A stretch of DNA of 64,000 nucleotides from Solilutibacter silvestris (GCF_002895945.1 NZ_NPZB01000001.1:883501-947500); one strand, 5' to 3'; positions 27,961-37,158 are shown, counted from the first letter of the stretch. Notes: generated by a model from the letters alone, not told the origin. Program-made: numbers and translations.

Positions 27961-28632
27961 ATGCAATCCACCGTCATCGCACCGTCCATCCTTTCCGCCG
28001 ATTTCGCCCGCCTCGGCGAAGAGGTCGACAACGTCCTCGCCGCCGGCGCCGACTGGGTGCATTTCGACGTGATGGACAACCATTACGTGCCCAACCTCAC
28101 CATCGGCCCGATGGTGTGCGAGGCGTTGCGCAAGCACGGCGTGACCGCGCCGATCGACGTGCACCTGATGGTCGAACCGGTCGATGCGCTGGTGCCGATG
28201 TTCGCCCAGGCCGGCGCGACCCACATCAGCTTCCATCCCGAAGCCTCGCTGCATCCGCATCGCACCGTGCAGTTGATCCGCGCCAGTGGCTGCCGGCCCG
28301 GCGTGGTGCTGAATCCGGGAACGCCGGTCGATGTGCTCGACTACCTGCTGGAAGATCTCGAATACGTGCTGCTGATGTCGGTCAATCCCGGCTTCGGTGG
28401 CCAGGCCTTCATTCCCTCGACATTGCGCAAGACGCGCGAGGTGCGCGCGCGCATCGATGCCCTCGGCAAGCCGATCCGCCTGGAGATCGACGGTGGGGTG
28501 AAGCCGGACAATATCGGCGAGATCGCCGCCGCCGGCGCCGACACCTTCGTCGCCGGATCGGCCATCTTCGGCCAGTCCGACTATCGCGACGTCATCGCGC
28601 GGATGAAGGCCGCGGTCGCTGCGGTGCGCTGA
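27961..28632 (+). CDS. rpe: Ribulose-phosphate 3-epimerase
   Basis: A 223-residue TIM-barrel enzyme interconverting ribulose-5-phosphate and xylulose-5-phosphate in the pentose phosphate pathway. [54 protein letters not shown] and [11 protein letters not shown] are all family signatures with the metal-binding His and Asp residues. The ATG lies 99 bp from the divergent purC start. Confidence 0.95.
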   Translation: MQSTVIAPSILSADFARLGEEVDNVLAAGADWVHFDVMDNHYVPNLTIGPMVCEALRKHGVTAPIDVHLMVEPVDALVPMFAQAGATHISFHPEASLHPHRTVQLIRASGCRPGVVLNPGTPVDVLDYLLEDLEYVLLMSVNPGFGGQAFIPSTLRKTREVRARIDALGKPIRLEIDGGVKPDNIGEIAAAGADTFVAGSAIFGQSDYRDVIARMKAAVAAVR

Positions 28633-28878
28633 GCACGAAAAAACCGACGCCCGAAGGCGCCGGCCGGAAAGGGTTGGAGGTTCCATCCCCCGCGTTTCCT
28701 CCCTGCTATGGCCTTCCATGCTGCAGATGCGGCATGACCGCGTCGTGACACCTCGTGCGGCGACATGACCAAATGTTCATGTTGGGGCAAGCCTGTGGGC
28801 ACTCCGGCCGGCGCATCGTGGCTACACGGTGGATCTCCCACCGGTTGTCGCAACCCACACAGTCATGAGGAAGTCCAA

Positions 28879-29115
28879 ATGAAGCTTTCCGCCCTGCTGT
28901 TCGCCGGCCTGTTGGCCTTCGGCGCCAATGTTGCCTTCGCCCAGGACGCCCCGGCGCCGGCTGCTGCTGCACCGGCCGATGCCAAGCCGATGGCCAAGCA
29001 TCACCACAAGAAGCACCACAAGCATCACCGCCACCATCGCCATCACCACATGGCTGCGGCTGCCAAGACCGACGCCGGCATGGATGCACCCAAGGACGCG
29101 ACCCCGGCCAAGTAA
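28879..29115 (+). CDS. Secreted histidine-rich peptide
   Basis: A 78-residue protein. The Sec signal (MKLSALLFAGLLAFGANVAFA|QD) is followed by an Ala/Pro segment, a dense block AKHHHKKHHKHHRHHRHHHM with twelve histidines in twenty residues, and an Ala/Lys/Asp tail. Such blocks bind Ni, Zn, Cu or Co strongly, so a periplasmic metal buffer is plausible, though unproven. A GAGGAAG ribosome site lies before the ATG. The 246-bp gap upstream has only a weak hairpin near 28646-28670. It is followed by a strong terminator. Confidence 0.72.
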   Translation: MKLSALLFAGLLAFGANVAFAQDAPAPAAAAPADAKPMAKHHHKKHHKHHRHHRHHHMAAAAKTDAGMDAPKDATPAK

Positions 29116-29170
29116 GGGACGCGTGCGTGATGCGGGGCCGCTGGGTCTCCGCATGGCGTCAGGACCGACG

Positions 29171-29202
29171 AACCGCCCGCCCTGCGCGGGCGGTTTCGTC
29201 TT
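29171..29202 (+). terminator. Rho-independent terminator after the His-rich peptide gene
   Basis: AACCGCCCGC (29171-29180) pairs perfectly with GCGGGCGGTT (29186-29195) around a 5-nt loop, followed by a T-rich tail. It ends only 18 bp before the next ATG, so the following gene may need read-through or a promoter within the upstream gene. Confidence 0.75.
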
Positions 29203-29220
29203 GAAGGGTTGGAGGAACGG

Positions 29221-29511
29221 ATGATGTGGCGGGCATTGAGCATCGCGATGCTGTTCGGATTGCCGGGACTGCTGGCCGCGTCCGCGCAAGCGGTGCCGAT
29301 GGCCGTCGTGCAGACGAGCGGCGCGGAACCCGCAACGGCGGCGGTCGATCCGGGCAATGCGCGCGATGGCGTCGGCCAGCCGCACGGGAAGGTCATGCGC
29401 CGTTGCGCGCGCCGCAGCAAGCTGGGCATCTGCGAACGCTGGAACATGCCCAAGTCGACAGCGCCGGCGAAGCCGCGCCCCGATTCACGAAATCCACCGC
29501 TCAAGCATTAA
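29221..29511 (+). CDS. Small secreted basic protein
   Basis: A 96-residue protein with a signal peptide (WRALSIAMLFGLPGLLAASAQA). The mature part is hydrophilic, with two cysteines in RRCARRSKLGICERW and a Pro/Lys-rich tail. No family is recognised. GGAGG lies 6 bp before ATG-ATG at 29221. It precedes the two-component genes by 33 bp on the same strand and may be co-transcribed with them. Confidence 0.55.
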   Translation: MMWRALSIAMLFGLPGLLAASAQAVPMAVVQTSGAEPATAAVDPGNARDGVGQPHGKVMRRCARRSKLGICERWNMPKSTAPAKPRPDSRNPPLKH

Positions 29512-29544
29512 GCTTGCGGTTTCGAGTCGAAGCGGAGTTGGTGC

Positions 29545-30219
29545 ATGCGCATCCTGGTCATCGAGGACGATACGCAGACGGCGGATTTTGTCCTCAAGGG
29601 CCTGCGGGAAGACGGCCACACCGCCGATGGCGCCAGTGATGGTCGCGAGGGCCTGTTCCTCGCCACCACCGAGCAGTACGACGCCATCGTCATGGATCGC
29701 ATGTTGCCGGCGCTCGATGGCCTCACGGTGCTGCGCACCTTGCGCGGGGCCGGCAACCGCACGCCGGTGCTGCTGCTGACCGCACTCGGCGATGTCGAGC
29801 ATCGCGTCGAGGGATTGCGCGCCGGTGCCGACGATTACCTCGCAAAGCCGTTCGCCTATGCCGAACTGAGCGCGCGCCTCGACAGCATAGCGCGCCGCGG
29901 CAATTCCGGCGGCTCCGAGCCAGTGAAGCTGAAGGTCGCCGACCTCGAGCTCGACCTGCTCAAGCGCGAAGCAATCCGCGCCGGCAAGCGCATCGAATTG
30001 CAGCCGCGCGAATTCCGCCTGCTCGAATACCTGATGCGCCACGCCGGCCGCGTCGTCACCCGCACCATGCTGCTGGAATCGGTGTGGGACTACCACTTCG
30101 ATCCGCAGACCAACGTCATCGACGTCCACATCAGCCGCCTGCGCCAGAAGATCGACCACGGCTTCGATCACCCGCTGTTGCAGACCGTGCGCGGCGCCGG
30201 CTACCGACTGGACGGCTGA
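29545..30219 (+). CDS. OmpR-family response regulator
   Basis: A 224-residue regulator. The receiver domain has EDD (7-9), phospho-acceptor Asp51 in IVMDRMLP, Thr79 and Lys101. The winged helix ends in ISRLRQKID and TVRGAGYRLDG. It is closest in type to the CusR/CzcR/QseB-like group. The adjacent kinase starts one base after its stop. The neighbouring His-rich secreted peptide hints at a metal signal, but this is only context. Confidence 0.88.
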   Translation: MRILVIEDDTQTADFVLKGLREDGHTADGASDGREGLFLATTEQYDAIVMDRMLPALDGLTVLRTLRGAGNRTPVLLLTALGDVEHRVEGLRAGADDYLAKPFAYAELSARLDSIARRGNSGGSEPVKLKVADLELDLLKREAIRAGKRIELQPREFRLLEYLMRHAGRVVTRTMLLESVWDYHFDPQTNVIDVHISRLRQKIDHGFDHPLLQTVRGAGYRLDG

Positions 30220-30220
30220 G

Positions 30221-31624
30221 GTGACGCTGCATTGGCGCTCCACCAGCCGGCGCCTGGCGCTGATGGTGTCGGCCGCCTTCCTGCTGGCGTTCATGCTGCT
30301 CGGTGCCGGCGTCTATTTCGCGGTGTCGCATTTGCTCGGGAAGGACGGCCAGGACGTGCTGCGTTTGCAGACTGCCGGCCTGCTCGATGTCGCGCGCTCC
30401 GGCGGCTTGCCAGCCTTGCGCGAAGAGGTGGAGTCGCGCACCGAACAACCGGACGATCCCGACAGCGCCTTCGCGTTGTGGGATGCCAATGGCCGCCTGC
30501 TGGCCGGCGCGGAACTGCCATTGCCGTTGCCGCTGGCGTCGCCGCCCGTCAAGGGCACGAGCCGTCGCTACGAATTCGTGGATGAAAACACCGACGACGA
30601 TGCCCACACCATGGCCCAGGCGACCCAGCTCGGCGATGGCAGCACGCTGGTGGTGGCGCTGCGCACGCGCGCGCAGGATGGTTTCCGGCGACTGATGTTG
30701 CAGGCATCGATCGCCGCGCTGGTCGCCGCCGTCGCGCTCGGTGCGCTGCTCGGCAGCCTGATCGCGCGCTGGGTGACCGAGCGCTTGCGCGCACTGGACG
30801 CGACTGCGCAGCGCATCACTGCCGGCGACATGACGCAACGCGTGCCCGGCGATGGCAGCGGTGATGCCTTCGATCGCCTCGCCCAGCGCGTCAACAGCAT
30901 GCTCGATCGCATCGGCGGATTGATGGAAGGCGTGCGCGCCGCCACCGACCACATCGCCCACGACCTGCGCACGCCGCTGACGCGCCTGCGCAACCGCCTC
31001 GATGACCTGCGCGAGGACACGCCGCCGGGATCGTCGCAGCGCACATCGCTCGAGACCGCCGTCAACGACACCGACCAGTTGCTCGGCACCTTCGCCGGCT
31101 TGTTGCGGCTGTCGCGCATCGAGGCGCAAACGTTGGGGCCGGATGCGCCGCGGGTGCCGCTGTGGCGTTTGCTGGAGGATGCGCAGGAGATGTACGCGCC
31201 GATCGCCGCCGACCGCGGCATCCGCATCGAACTGGCAGGCGCGGACGCCGACACGCCGGGCGATGCCGACCAGTTGTTCCAGATGGTGCTGAACCTGCTC
31301 GACAACGCGGTCAAATATGCACCCGATGCCAGCGTGGTCCGGCTCGCGCTGCATTCGCGCGAGCATGTCGTCATCATTGATGTCGCCGACCAGGGCGCCG
31401 GCATCCCGGAACAGGATCGTCTGCGTGTGTTCGACCGTTTCGAGCGCCTCGAAGCGCACCGCGGTTCGCCCGGCAGCGGGCTCGGCCTCAGCCTGGTGCG
31501 CGCGATCGCCACGCGCCACGGTGGCCACATCGAATTGCGCGACCACGGCATGTCGGATGCCAGTCGGCCGGATTCCAGCCGCGGCCTGCTGGTGCGGGTT
31601 ACTCTTCCGCGCGCCGCCGCTTGA
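30221..31624 (+). CDS. Sensor histidine kinase partner of the 29.5-kb regulator
   Basis: A 467-residue membrane kinase that starts with GTG at 30221. TM1 is about residues 12-36 and TM2 about 161-183, flanking a periplasmic sensor of about 120 residues. A HAMP domain (ERLRALDATAQRITAGDMTQ) follows. The H-box is DHIAHDLRTPLTRLRNRL with His247, and the ATP domain has NLLDNAVKYAPD, DQGAGIPEQD and SGLGLSLVRAI. It is a CusS/QseC-like kinase by architecture. Its last bases overlap the possible TTG start of the next gene, but ATG 31642 is preferred there. Confidence 0.87.
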   Translation: MTLHWRSTSRRLALMVSAAFLLAFMLLGAGVYFAVSHLLGKDGQDVLRLQTAGLLDVARSGGLPALREEVESRTEQPDDPDSAFALWDANGRLLAGAELPLPLPLASPPVKGTSRRYEFVDENTDDDAHTMAQATQLGDGSTLVVALRTRAQDGFRRLMLQASIAALVAAVALGALLGSLIARWVTERLRALDATAQRITAGDMTQRVPGDGSGDAFDRLAQRVNSMLDRIGGLMEGVRAATDHIAHDLRTPLTRLRNRLDDLREDTPPGSSQRTSLETAVNDTDQLLGTFAGLLRLSRIEAQTLGPDAPRVPLWRLLEDAQEMYAPIAADRGIRIELAGADADTPGDADQLFQMVLNLLDNAVKYAPDASVVRLALHSREHVVIIDVADQGAGIPEQDRLRVFDRFERLEAHRGSPGSGLGLSLVRAIATRHGGHIELRDHGMSDASRPDSSRGLLVRVTLPRAAA

Positions 31625-31641
31625 TCCTCATCGTCGATTCC

Positions 31642-32328
31642 ATGCCCGATCCACGCCATTTCGTCGTCTTCGATTTCGACCACACGCTCTATCGCGGCGA
31701 TTCCGGCAGCCATCTGTTCGCGTGGCTGATCCGTCGTGCATGGTGGCGACGCCTGCTGGCGTTGTTGATCGCGCCGGTGGCGCTGCCGATGGTCGCGTAC
31801 CTGCCGACGCGCCGTCGCGGCATCTCCGCCTTTGTCTGGGCGGGAACGGTGGGCATGCAGCGCGATCTCGACAGCGTGATCGACCAATACGTCGCCAGCC
31901 ATGCCGACGAGATCCGCCGGCGCCTGCTGCCGGATGCATTCAAGGTGCTGCACATGCATCGCGAGCGTGGCGACCTGGTGATCGTCGCGACCGGCGCGCC
32001 ACCGGAACTGGCGCGGGCGATCCTCGATTTCGTCGCCCATGACGATCTGCCGGTGATCGGCACCGAGCTCGGGCCGCGTTTCGGCGGAATGATGGCGACC
32101 CGTCATTGCCACCACGACATGAAGATGACGATGATCCGCGATGCCGGTTTCACCGCACCGATCGATGTCGCCTACAGCGACAGCACCGCTGACCTGCCGC
32201 TGCTGCTGGCGGCGCGGCGTCCGGTGGTGGTGAACCCGAAGCCGGGCGCGGTCGAACTGTTCCGGCGCCTGCTGCGACCGGACACGCCGATCCTCAATTG
32301 GGGATGCCCGGGGCGGGGCGGCGACTAG
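31642..32328 (+). CDS. HAD-superfamily IB hydrolase (phosphoserine-phosphatase-like)
   Basis: A 228-residue haloacid dehalogenase. Motif I is VFDFDHTLYRGDSGS with the nucleophile and acid/base aspartates, motif II is the VATGAPP region, and motif IV is DVAYSDSTADLPLL. A basic, hydrophobic segment in the cap (RRAWWRRLLALLIAPVALPM) suggests membrane association. HAD-IB enzymes dephosphorylate serine-, lipid- or sugar-phosphates; the substrate here is unknown. An alternative TTG start at 31621 overlaps the kinase. It converges on the GNAT gene with a 4-bp overlap. Confidence 0.85.
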   Translation: MPDPRHFVVFDFDHTLYRGDSGSHLFAWLIRRAWWRRLLALLIAPVALPMVAYLPTRRRGISAFVWAGTVGMQRDLDSVIDQYVASHADEIRRRLLPDAFKVLHMHRERGDLVIVATGAPPELARAILDFVAHDDLPVIGTELGPRFGGMMATRHCHHDMKMTMIRDAGFTAPIDVAYSDSTADLPLLLAARRPVVVNPKPGAVELFRRLLRPDTPILNWGCPGRGGD

Positions 32329-32798
32329 GCGGAGCCGAGATATTTGACGAAACGGACGGTGCCGTCGCTGTAGTTGTTGTCGCGATAGAACTTGTGCGCG
32401 TCGGTGCGCTGCGAGCCGCTGGTCAGCTCGATGCGGGCCGCCCCAGTGCTACGGGCGCGACGCTCGGCTTCGCGCAGCAACTGGCGGCCGATGCCGCGGC
32501 CCTGCGCTTCCGACGTGACCACCAGCGCGGTGATGCGGCAGGTGGTGGTGTCCAGCGGCAAGTAGTACATGAAGTCGAGGGCGATCAGGCCCGAAACCGC
32601 GCCATCCGAGCCGCGCGCCAGGATCAGTGTCTGGCGGTCGTTCTCGATGATGGTGAGGATGCGGTTGGCGGCGTCCTGGCGATCGCAGGGATAGCCCAAC
32701 GTGGTCAGCAGGGATGCCACGTCATCGGCATCCATCATCGTGGCCAGCCGCAGGTCGGCTTCGGGCAGAGCGTGCCTGTCCGAGCCCGACATGGTCAT
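32325..32798 (-). CDS. GNAT-family N-acetyltransferase
   Basis: A 157-residue acetyltransferase. The acetyl-CoA pyrophosphate motif is VTSEAQGRGIGRQLLREAERRA, followed by GAARIELTSGSQRTDAHKFYRDNNY. The acceptor substrate is unknown. It starts 3 bp after clp and is probably co-transcribed with it. ATG 32798 and 32792 are both plausible starts. Confidence 0.87.
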   Translation of the reverse strand: MTMSGSDRHALPEADLRLATMMDADDVASLLTTLGYPCDRQDAANRILTIIENDRQTLILARGSDGAVSGLIALDFMYYLPLDTTTCRITALVVTSEAQGRGIGRQLLREAERRARSTGAARIELTSGSQRTDAHKFYRDNNYSDGTVRFVKYLGSA

Positions 32799-32801
32799 GC
32801 C

Positions 32802-33491
32802 TCAGCGGCTGCCGTAGAGGACGATGGTCTTGCCGCGGGCGTGGAGCAAGCCGTCGGCCTGCAGCTTCTTCAGCACGCGGCCGGCCATTTCGCGCGAACA
32901 GCCGACAAGTCGGGCGATTTCCTGGCGGGAAATGCGCAACTGGGTGCCCTGCGGATGGGTCATCGCTTCCGGTTCCTGGGACAGATCGTGCAGGGTGCGG
33001 ACGATGCGGTCGGTGACGTCGAGGAAGGCCAGGCGCCCGGCCTTGCGCCCGGTATCGCGCAGGCGGCGGGTCAGCTGGGCACCGATCGCGAACAGGATCC
33101 TGGGCGAATCCGCGGCCAGTTCACCGGTCAGCAGCTGGGTCAGGTGCTCGTAGCTGATTTCCGCCAGTTCGGTCTGGACGCGGGTGCGCAGGGTGACTTC
33201 GCGGCGTTCGGACTGGATGTACAGGCCCATTTCACCGACGAATTCGCCCTTGCCGTAGTAGCCGAGGATCAGTTCGTGGCCGTCTTCTTCCTCGGTCAGG
33301 ATGCTGACCGAGCCGTCAAGAACGTAATAGAGGGTGCTGGCCGGATCGCCGGGGCGGAACACGTCGACCCGCGATGGATAGCGGTGGCGCTGACAGCGTG
33401 ACAGGAAGCGGTCGACTGTCGCTGCATCGAGGGACAACGGGCTCGCGGGAGGGCGTTGGGCACCGAACTGTGACAGGGCGTGATAGTTCAT
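32802..33491 (-). CDS. clp: Clp, Crp-like global regulator
   Basis: A 229-residue Crp/Fnr-family protein highly similar to Xanthomonas Clp. The cyclic-nucleotide-binding domain (about residues 25-140) includes [20 protein letters not shown] and [10 protein letters not shown], followed by the dimer helix and the winged helix [30 protein letters not shown]. Xanthomonas Clp controls virulence factors and is inhibited by cyclic di-GMP rather than activated by cAMP. It is divergent from speD across a 198-bp gap. Confidence 0.93.
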   Translation of the reverse strand: MNYHALSQFGAQRPPASPLSLDAATVDRFLSRCQRHRYPSRVDVFRPGDPASTLYYVLDGSVSILTEEEDGHELILGYYGKGEFVGEMGLYIQSERREVTLRTRVQTELAEISYEHLTQLLTGELAADSPRILFAIGAQLTRRLRDTGRKAGRLAFLDVTDRIVRTLHDLSQEPEAMTHPQGTQLRISRQEIARLVGCSREMAGRVLKKLQADGLLHARGKTIVLYGSR

Positions 33492-33689
33492 TCTGACCCG
33501 CTAGGCATGAAATCCCTCCAAGGGTATGGCGAAGAATTGTCCACGGCAACTCACGGCCGTCAGCGGCGGGTCGGCGGGGTTCTGTGGCGGGCTTCGGTTC
33601 AGGTTCGCGACGACCGTCATGAACCCGCTGTTTCGGGGGCGGGGGCTATGCCGCATAATCGCCGCCTTGCCGGACCCCGAGGCCCCCTG

Positions 33690-34481
33690 GTGATCAAGCC
33701 GCTGCCCCGTTTGAAGCTGCAAGGCTTCAACAATCTCACCAAGTCGCTCAGCTTCAATATCTACGATGTCTGCTATGCGGCGTCCGAGGACGAGCGCAAG
33801 CGTTACATCGAGTACATCGACGAGCAGTACGACGCCGATCGCCTGACCCAGATCCTCACGGATGTGGCGGAGATCATTGGCGCGAATATCCTCAACATCG
33901 CGCGCCAGGACTACGAGCCGCAGGGCGCGTCGGTGACGATCCTGATCTCCGAAGAGCCGGTGATCGACAAGGCCGATGCCAAGGGCGTGATCTCCGATGC
34001 GGTGGTCGCGCACCTCGACAAGTCGCACATCACCGTGCACACCTATCCGGAGACGCATCCGGACAACGGCATCGCGACGTTCCGCGCCGACATCGATGTC
34101 TCCACCTGCGGTGTGATTTCGCCGCTGAAGGCGTTGAACTACCTGATCGAAAGCTTCGAGTCGGACATCGTGATCGCCGACTACCGCGTGCGCGGCTTCA
34201 CCCGCGACATCAAGGGCAAGAAGCACTACATCGACCACAAGATCAATTCGATCCAGGATTACCTGGCGAAGAACATCAAGTCGCGCTACGAGATGCTCGA
34301 CGTCAACGTGTACCAGGAAAACCTGTTCCACACCAAGATGCATCTCAAGGATTTCGACCTCGATACGTATCTGTTCGAGGAGAAGGCGAAGAACCTCTCG
34401 TTCAAGGACCGGATGAAGATCGAGGCGCGCCTGAAGCGCGAGATCGAAGAGTTGTATCAAGGACGCAACCTGCAGGAGTGA
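33690..34481 (+). CDS. speD: S-adenosylmethionine decarboxylase proenzyme
   Basis: A 263-residue pyruvoyl enzyme of the SpeD type (not SpeH). Self-cleavage is expected before Ser112 in [17 protein letters not shown], which becomes the pyruvoyl group. It supplies decarboxylated SAM for spermidine synthesis. The start is GTG 33690 ([17 protein letters not shown]), the exact N-terminus of xanthomonad SpeD. The gap to clp contains no other gene. Confidence 0.94.
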   Translation: MIKPLPRLKLQGFNNLTKSLSFNIYDVCYAASEDERKRYIEYIDEQYDADRLTQILTDVAEIIGANILNIARQDYEPQGASVTILISEEPVIDKADAKGVISDAVVAHLDKSHITVHTYPETHPDNGIATFRADIDVSTCGVISPLKALNYLIESFESDIVIADYRVRGFTRDIKGKKHYIDHKINSIQDYLAKNIKSRYEMLDVNVYQENLFHTKMHLKDFDLDTYLFEEKAKNLSFKDRMKIEARLKREIEELYQGRNLQE

Positions 34482-34497
34482 TGCGCGCTTCCGCGCG

Positions 34498-35136
34498 TTA
34501 CATCCGGTACGCGACCGTCTTCATCAGCCAGCTCGCCGCGGTCATCACCGCGGGAATGGGGAACGGCAATTTGCGCGCGCCGGCGGCTTGCGCAGCATCG
34601 GCGTGGCGCGATTCATCGGCCTTCATCGTCTGCAGGATCGCGCGGCTGCGCGCATCGGCCACCGGCAATTCCTGCAAATGTTCATCGAGATGGGCTTCGA
34701 CCTGGCGTTCGGTCTCGACCACGAAGCCGAGGTTCCAGCCATCGCCACGCAACCCGGCCAGTGCGCCGATGGCGTAGCTGCCGGCGTACCACAGCGGGTT
34801 GAACAGGCTGGGCCCGCTGTCGAGCTCGCGCAGGCGGTCCGCGCACCAGGCCAGGTGATCGGTTTCTTCCTGCGCGGCGTGCAGCAGGTGACTGCGGGTC
34901 GCGGCGTCGCGGGCGACGGCGGCCTGGCCGAGGTAGAGCGCCTGGGCGCAGACCTCGCCGACGTGGTTGATGCGCATCAGCCCGGCGGCGTGGCGGCGCT
35001 CGGGCGCGTCCAGCACCAGGTCGGCCTCGCCATTGCCGGGGTTGGGGCGCTCGGCCTGGGGCCGCCCGGCCACCGTCTGCACGGCGTTCTGGGCGTCGGC
35101 GAGCAGGGCGTCGAGGCGGGAGGGCTGGCGAAACAT
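34498..35136 (-). CDS. coq7: 2-polyprenyl-3-methyl-6-methoxy-1,4-benzoquinone monooxygenase
   Basis: A 212-residue di-iron hydroxylase of ubiquinone synthesis. Two four-helix-bundle iron motifs are visible: [15 protein letters not shown] with [11 protein letters not shown], and [13 protein letters not shown] with [10 protein letters not shown]. It has a hydrophobic C-terminal hairpin for membrane binding. ATG 35136 gives the usual length. It converges on speD and is divergent from rplM. Confidence 0.93.
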   Translation of the reverse strand: MFRQPSRLDALLADAQNAVQTVAGRPQAERPNPGNGEADLVLDAPERRHAAGLMRINHVGEVCAQALYLGQAAVARDAATRSHLLHAAQEETDHLAWCADRLRELDSGPSLFNPLWYAGSYAIGALAGLRGDGWNLGFVVETERQVEAHLDEHLQELPVADARSRAILQTMKADESRHADAAQAAGARKLPFPIPAVMTAASWLMKTVAYRM

Positions 35137-35215
35137 CCGGCATTGTTGCGCAAGCGCCGGATTCCCGCTATCATTCCGCCTCTTTTGTTCCACACATCGC
35201 ACATCGCGTGGTGAA

Positions 35216-35232
35216 GTTCCGGTCCCCGGAAC
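35216..35232 (+). promoter_or_regulatory. Hairpin in the rplM leader
   Basis: GTTCCGG and CCGGAAC form a perfect 7-bp stem with a 3-nt loop, 38 nt before the rplM ATG. Ribosomal-protein leaders often carry an autoregulatory structure of this kind; binding by L13 is not shown. Confidence 0.35.
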
Positions 35233-35270
35233 CAGCCCGACCATGTACCGATCACACAGAGTCAAAGCTC

Positions 35271-35699
35271 ATGAAGACCTTTTCTGCCAAAGCAGACAAC
35301 GTGCAGCAAGATTGGTACGTGGTGGATGCCGAAGGGCAAACCCTCGGCCGTCTCTGCGTCGAACTGGCCACGCGCCTGCGCGGCAAGCACAAGCCTACCT
35401 ACACCCCGCACATGGATACCGGCGACTACCTCGTCGTGATCAATGCCGAGAAGATCGTGGTCACCGGCAAGAAATTGACGGACAAGAAGTACCACCGCTT
35501 CACCGGCTACATCGGCAACCTCAAGACCGAATCCCTGGGCCAGGCGCTTGAGCGCCACCCGGAGCGCGTCATCGAGATCGGCGTCAAGGGCATGTTGCCG
35601 AAGAATCCGCTCGGCCGCGCCATGTACCGCAAGCTCAAGGTCTACGCTGGCCCCGAGCATCCGCATGCCGCCCAGCAGCCCAAGCCGTTGTCCTTCTGA
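35271..35699 (+). CDS. rplM: 50S ribosomal protein L13
   Basis: A 142-residue L13 with all family signatures: [58 protein letters not shown] and [21 protein letters not shown]. It is an early-assembling large-subunit protein. It forms an operon with rpsI 8 bp downstream, as in most bacteria. Confidence 0.98.
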   Translation: MKTFSAKADNVQQDWYVVDAEGQTLGRLCVELATRLRGKHKPTYTPHMDTGDYLVVINAEKIVVTGKKLTDKKYHRFTGYIGNLKTESLGQALERHPERVIEIGVKGMLPKNPLGRAMYRKLKVYAGPEHPHAAQQPKPLSF

Positions 35700-35707
35700 G
35701 AACTCAC

Positions 35708-36100
35708 ATGGCTATCCAGCAGAATTACGGCACCGGCCGTCGCAAGTCCTCCACCGCCCGCGTGTTCCTGCGCAAGGGTGAAGGCAACATCACCATCAAC
35801 GGTCGCACCATCGAGGAATTCTTCGGTCGCGAAACCGCGCGCATGATCGTGCGCCAGCCGCTCCAACTGACCCAGTCGACCGACAAGTTCGACGTGGTCG
35901 TCACCGCCACCGGCGGCGGCACCACCGGCCAGGCCGGCGCCATTCGCCTCGGCATCGCCCGTGCGCTGGTCGAGTACGACGAAACGCTGAAGGGCGAGCT
36001 GCGCAAGGCCGGCTTCATGACCCGTGACGCCCGCGAAGTCGAGCGCAAGAAGGTCGGCCTGCACAAGGCACGCCGCGCAACGCAGTACTCGAAGCGCTAA
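35708..36100 (+). CDS. rpsI: 30S ribosomal protein S9
   Basis: A 130-residue S9. [34 protein letters not shown] and the C-terminal [18 protein letters not shown], whose tail reaches the P-site tRNA, are diagnostic. It is followed by an unusually long stem-loop and tRNA-Gln. Confidence 0.98.
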   Translation: MAIQQNYGTGRRKSSTARVFLRKGEGNITINGRTIEEFFGRETARMIVRQPLQLTQSTDKFDVVVTATGGGTTGQAGAIRLGIARALVEYDETLKGELRKAGFMTRDAREVERKKVGLHKARRATQYSKR

Positions 36101-36104
36101 GCTC

Positions 36105-36183
36105 TTCGCCTTCTGGCGTTGGCGCGTCGGCTCGCCGTACAGTTTGTACTGTCTTTGCCGACGCGCCTTAGCCAGAAGACGAA
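36105..36183 (+). repeat. Long near-perfect stem-loop after rpsI
   Basis: This 79-nt segment folds on itself. CTTCTGGC pairs with GCCAGAAG (36110-36117 and 36171-36178), GGCGCGTCGGC pairs with GCCGACGCGCC (36121-36131 and 36157-36167), and ACAGT pairs with ACTGT (36139-36143 and 36148-36152). Outer TTCG/CGAA extends the stem past one mismatch. No T-run follows, so it is not a textbook terminator; it could stop or stabilise the rplM-rpsI transcript or be a dispersed palindromic repeat. Confidence 0.7.
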
Positions 36184-36244
36184 TATCTACGCGCTTGCAT
36201 TCAAATCTGCATGCAAGCGCGTTTGGTTTTACAATCGGATTTAT

Positions 36245-36319
36245 AGCCCCGTCGCCAAGCGGTAAGGCACCTGACTCTGACTCAGGCATTCGGAGGTTCG
36301 AATCCTTCCGGGGCTGCCA
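36245..36319 (+). tRNA. tRNA-Gln (CTG)
   Basis: The 75-nt cloverleaf has acceptor AGCCCCG pairing fully with CGGGGCT, the D-arm GTCGCCAAGCGGTAAGGCAC, anticodon stem CCTGA/TCAGG showing CTG, T-arm GGAGG-TTCGAAT-CCTTC and an encoded GCCA end. It reads glutamine CAG codons. A terminator follows at 36344. Confidence 0.95.
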
Positions 36320-36343
36320 TACCAAGCCGGTGCGCCGGCACAG

Positions 36344-36372
36344 AAAGCCCGCCACCGTGCGGGCTTTCGTGT
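36344..36372 (+). terminator. Rho-independent terminator after tRNA-Gln
   Basis: AAAGCCCGC (36344-36352) pairs perfectly with GCGGGCTTT (36359-36367) around a 6-nt loop, followed by CGTGTTTC. Confidence 0.72.
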
Positions 36373-36406
36373 TTCAGGATACTGGGATCACGCACGCAGG
36401 ACGGTC

Positions 36407-37156
36407 ATGAGCGATATCAGCTTCCCTCCGCCGTATACGCCGCTGGAACGCTTCCACGAAGCGCTGCGCACGCGCGGGTCCGCAGTGCTGTCGTCGGCCG
36501 ATGTCATGGCGCTCGCGAACGTCGATGCGGGTGCGTTCGCTGCCTTGCTGCCATCCTGGGATCACCTGCAACCGGACGGATATCTGCGCGATGGCGGGCG
36601 TTATCGCCGTCGCCGACATTCCAGTTTCATTGCCGAACACGGCGCGCTGTCGTTGCAGCCGCACCGCGCGCATTGGCAGCCGGTGGAATACAACGCGCTC
36701 CACGGCGGCATGCAGCGCTGGTTCGAGCCGGTGGAAACGCCGACGCTCGATCAGCCGGCATGGTCGCGATTGCTGCTGGCGCTGGCATCGACCTGCGATG
36801 CCTTGCAGCCGAACACGCCGCGCTGGCATGTCGAGGCGCATCAGTTCCGCATCGATACCGCCGACGGCATTGGCCGGCCAACGCCGGAAGGCGCGCATCG
36901 CGATGGCGTCGATTTCGTCGCCGTGCTGCTGGTCGCGCGCGAGGGCATCATCGGTGGTGAAACGCGGGTGTTCGATGTCGCCGGCCCCGATGGCCAGCGC
37001 TTCACCCTGGATGCGCCGTGGAGCCTGTTGTTCATGGAGGATGCGCGTGTCATCCATGAATCGACACCGATCCGCCCGCGGCCGGACACGACATCCGGTC
37101 ATCGCGACACGCTGGTGGTGACGTTCCGCGCAGCCGGCTTTCTTGGCGACGCCTGA
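36407..37156 (+). CDS. 2-oxoglutarate/Fe(II)-dependent dioxygenase (2OG-Fe_Oxy_2/DUF2257 family)
   Basis: A 249-residue protein of the family that contains bacterial L-isoleucine 4-hydroxylase. The iron ligands fit His164 and Asp166 in GAHRDGVDFV and His217 in VIHESTP, and GHRDTLVVTFR would bind 2-oxoglutarate. VEAHQFRID precedes the facial triad. A free amino acid substrate is likely from family knowledge but is not identifiable. It lies just upstream of the fumarylacetoacetase-type gene, separated by the MarR operator, so it is probably a separate transcript. Confidence 0.83.
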   Translation: MSDISFPPPYTPLERFHEALRTRGSAVLSSADVMALANVDAGAFAALLPSWDHLQPDGYLRDGGRYRRRRHSSFIAEHGALSLQPHRAHWQPVEYNALHGGMQRWFEPVETPTLDQPAWSRLLLALASTCDALQPNTPRWHVEAHQFRIDTADGIGRPTPEGAHRDGVDFVAVLLVAREGIIGGETRVFDVAGPDGQRFTLDAPWSLLFMEDARVIHESTPIRPRPDTTSGHRDTLVVTFRAAGFLGDA

Positions 37157-37158
37157 CA

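Noticed and set aside
28646-28670. Hairpin after rpe as a terminator.
   Set aside because: The stem has a mismatch and lacks a downstream T-run. The upstream A-run would suit only a minus-strand transcript that is not present.
31621-31641. A TTG start for the HAD hydrolase at 31621.
   Set aside because: It overlaps the kinase stop and adds residues not needed by the HAD fold. ATG 31642 is closer to motif I.
30568-32115. A 515-codon open frame antisense to the second histidine kinase and the HAD hydrolase.
   Set aside because: It spans two well-supported genes and has low-complexity Ser/Arg/Ala content.
36105-36183. A CRISPR repeat or small RNA gene at the rpsI 3' stem-loop.
   Set aside because: There is a single copy with no repeated spacing and no promoter of its own that I can see. 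It is reported as a stem-loop only.
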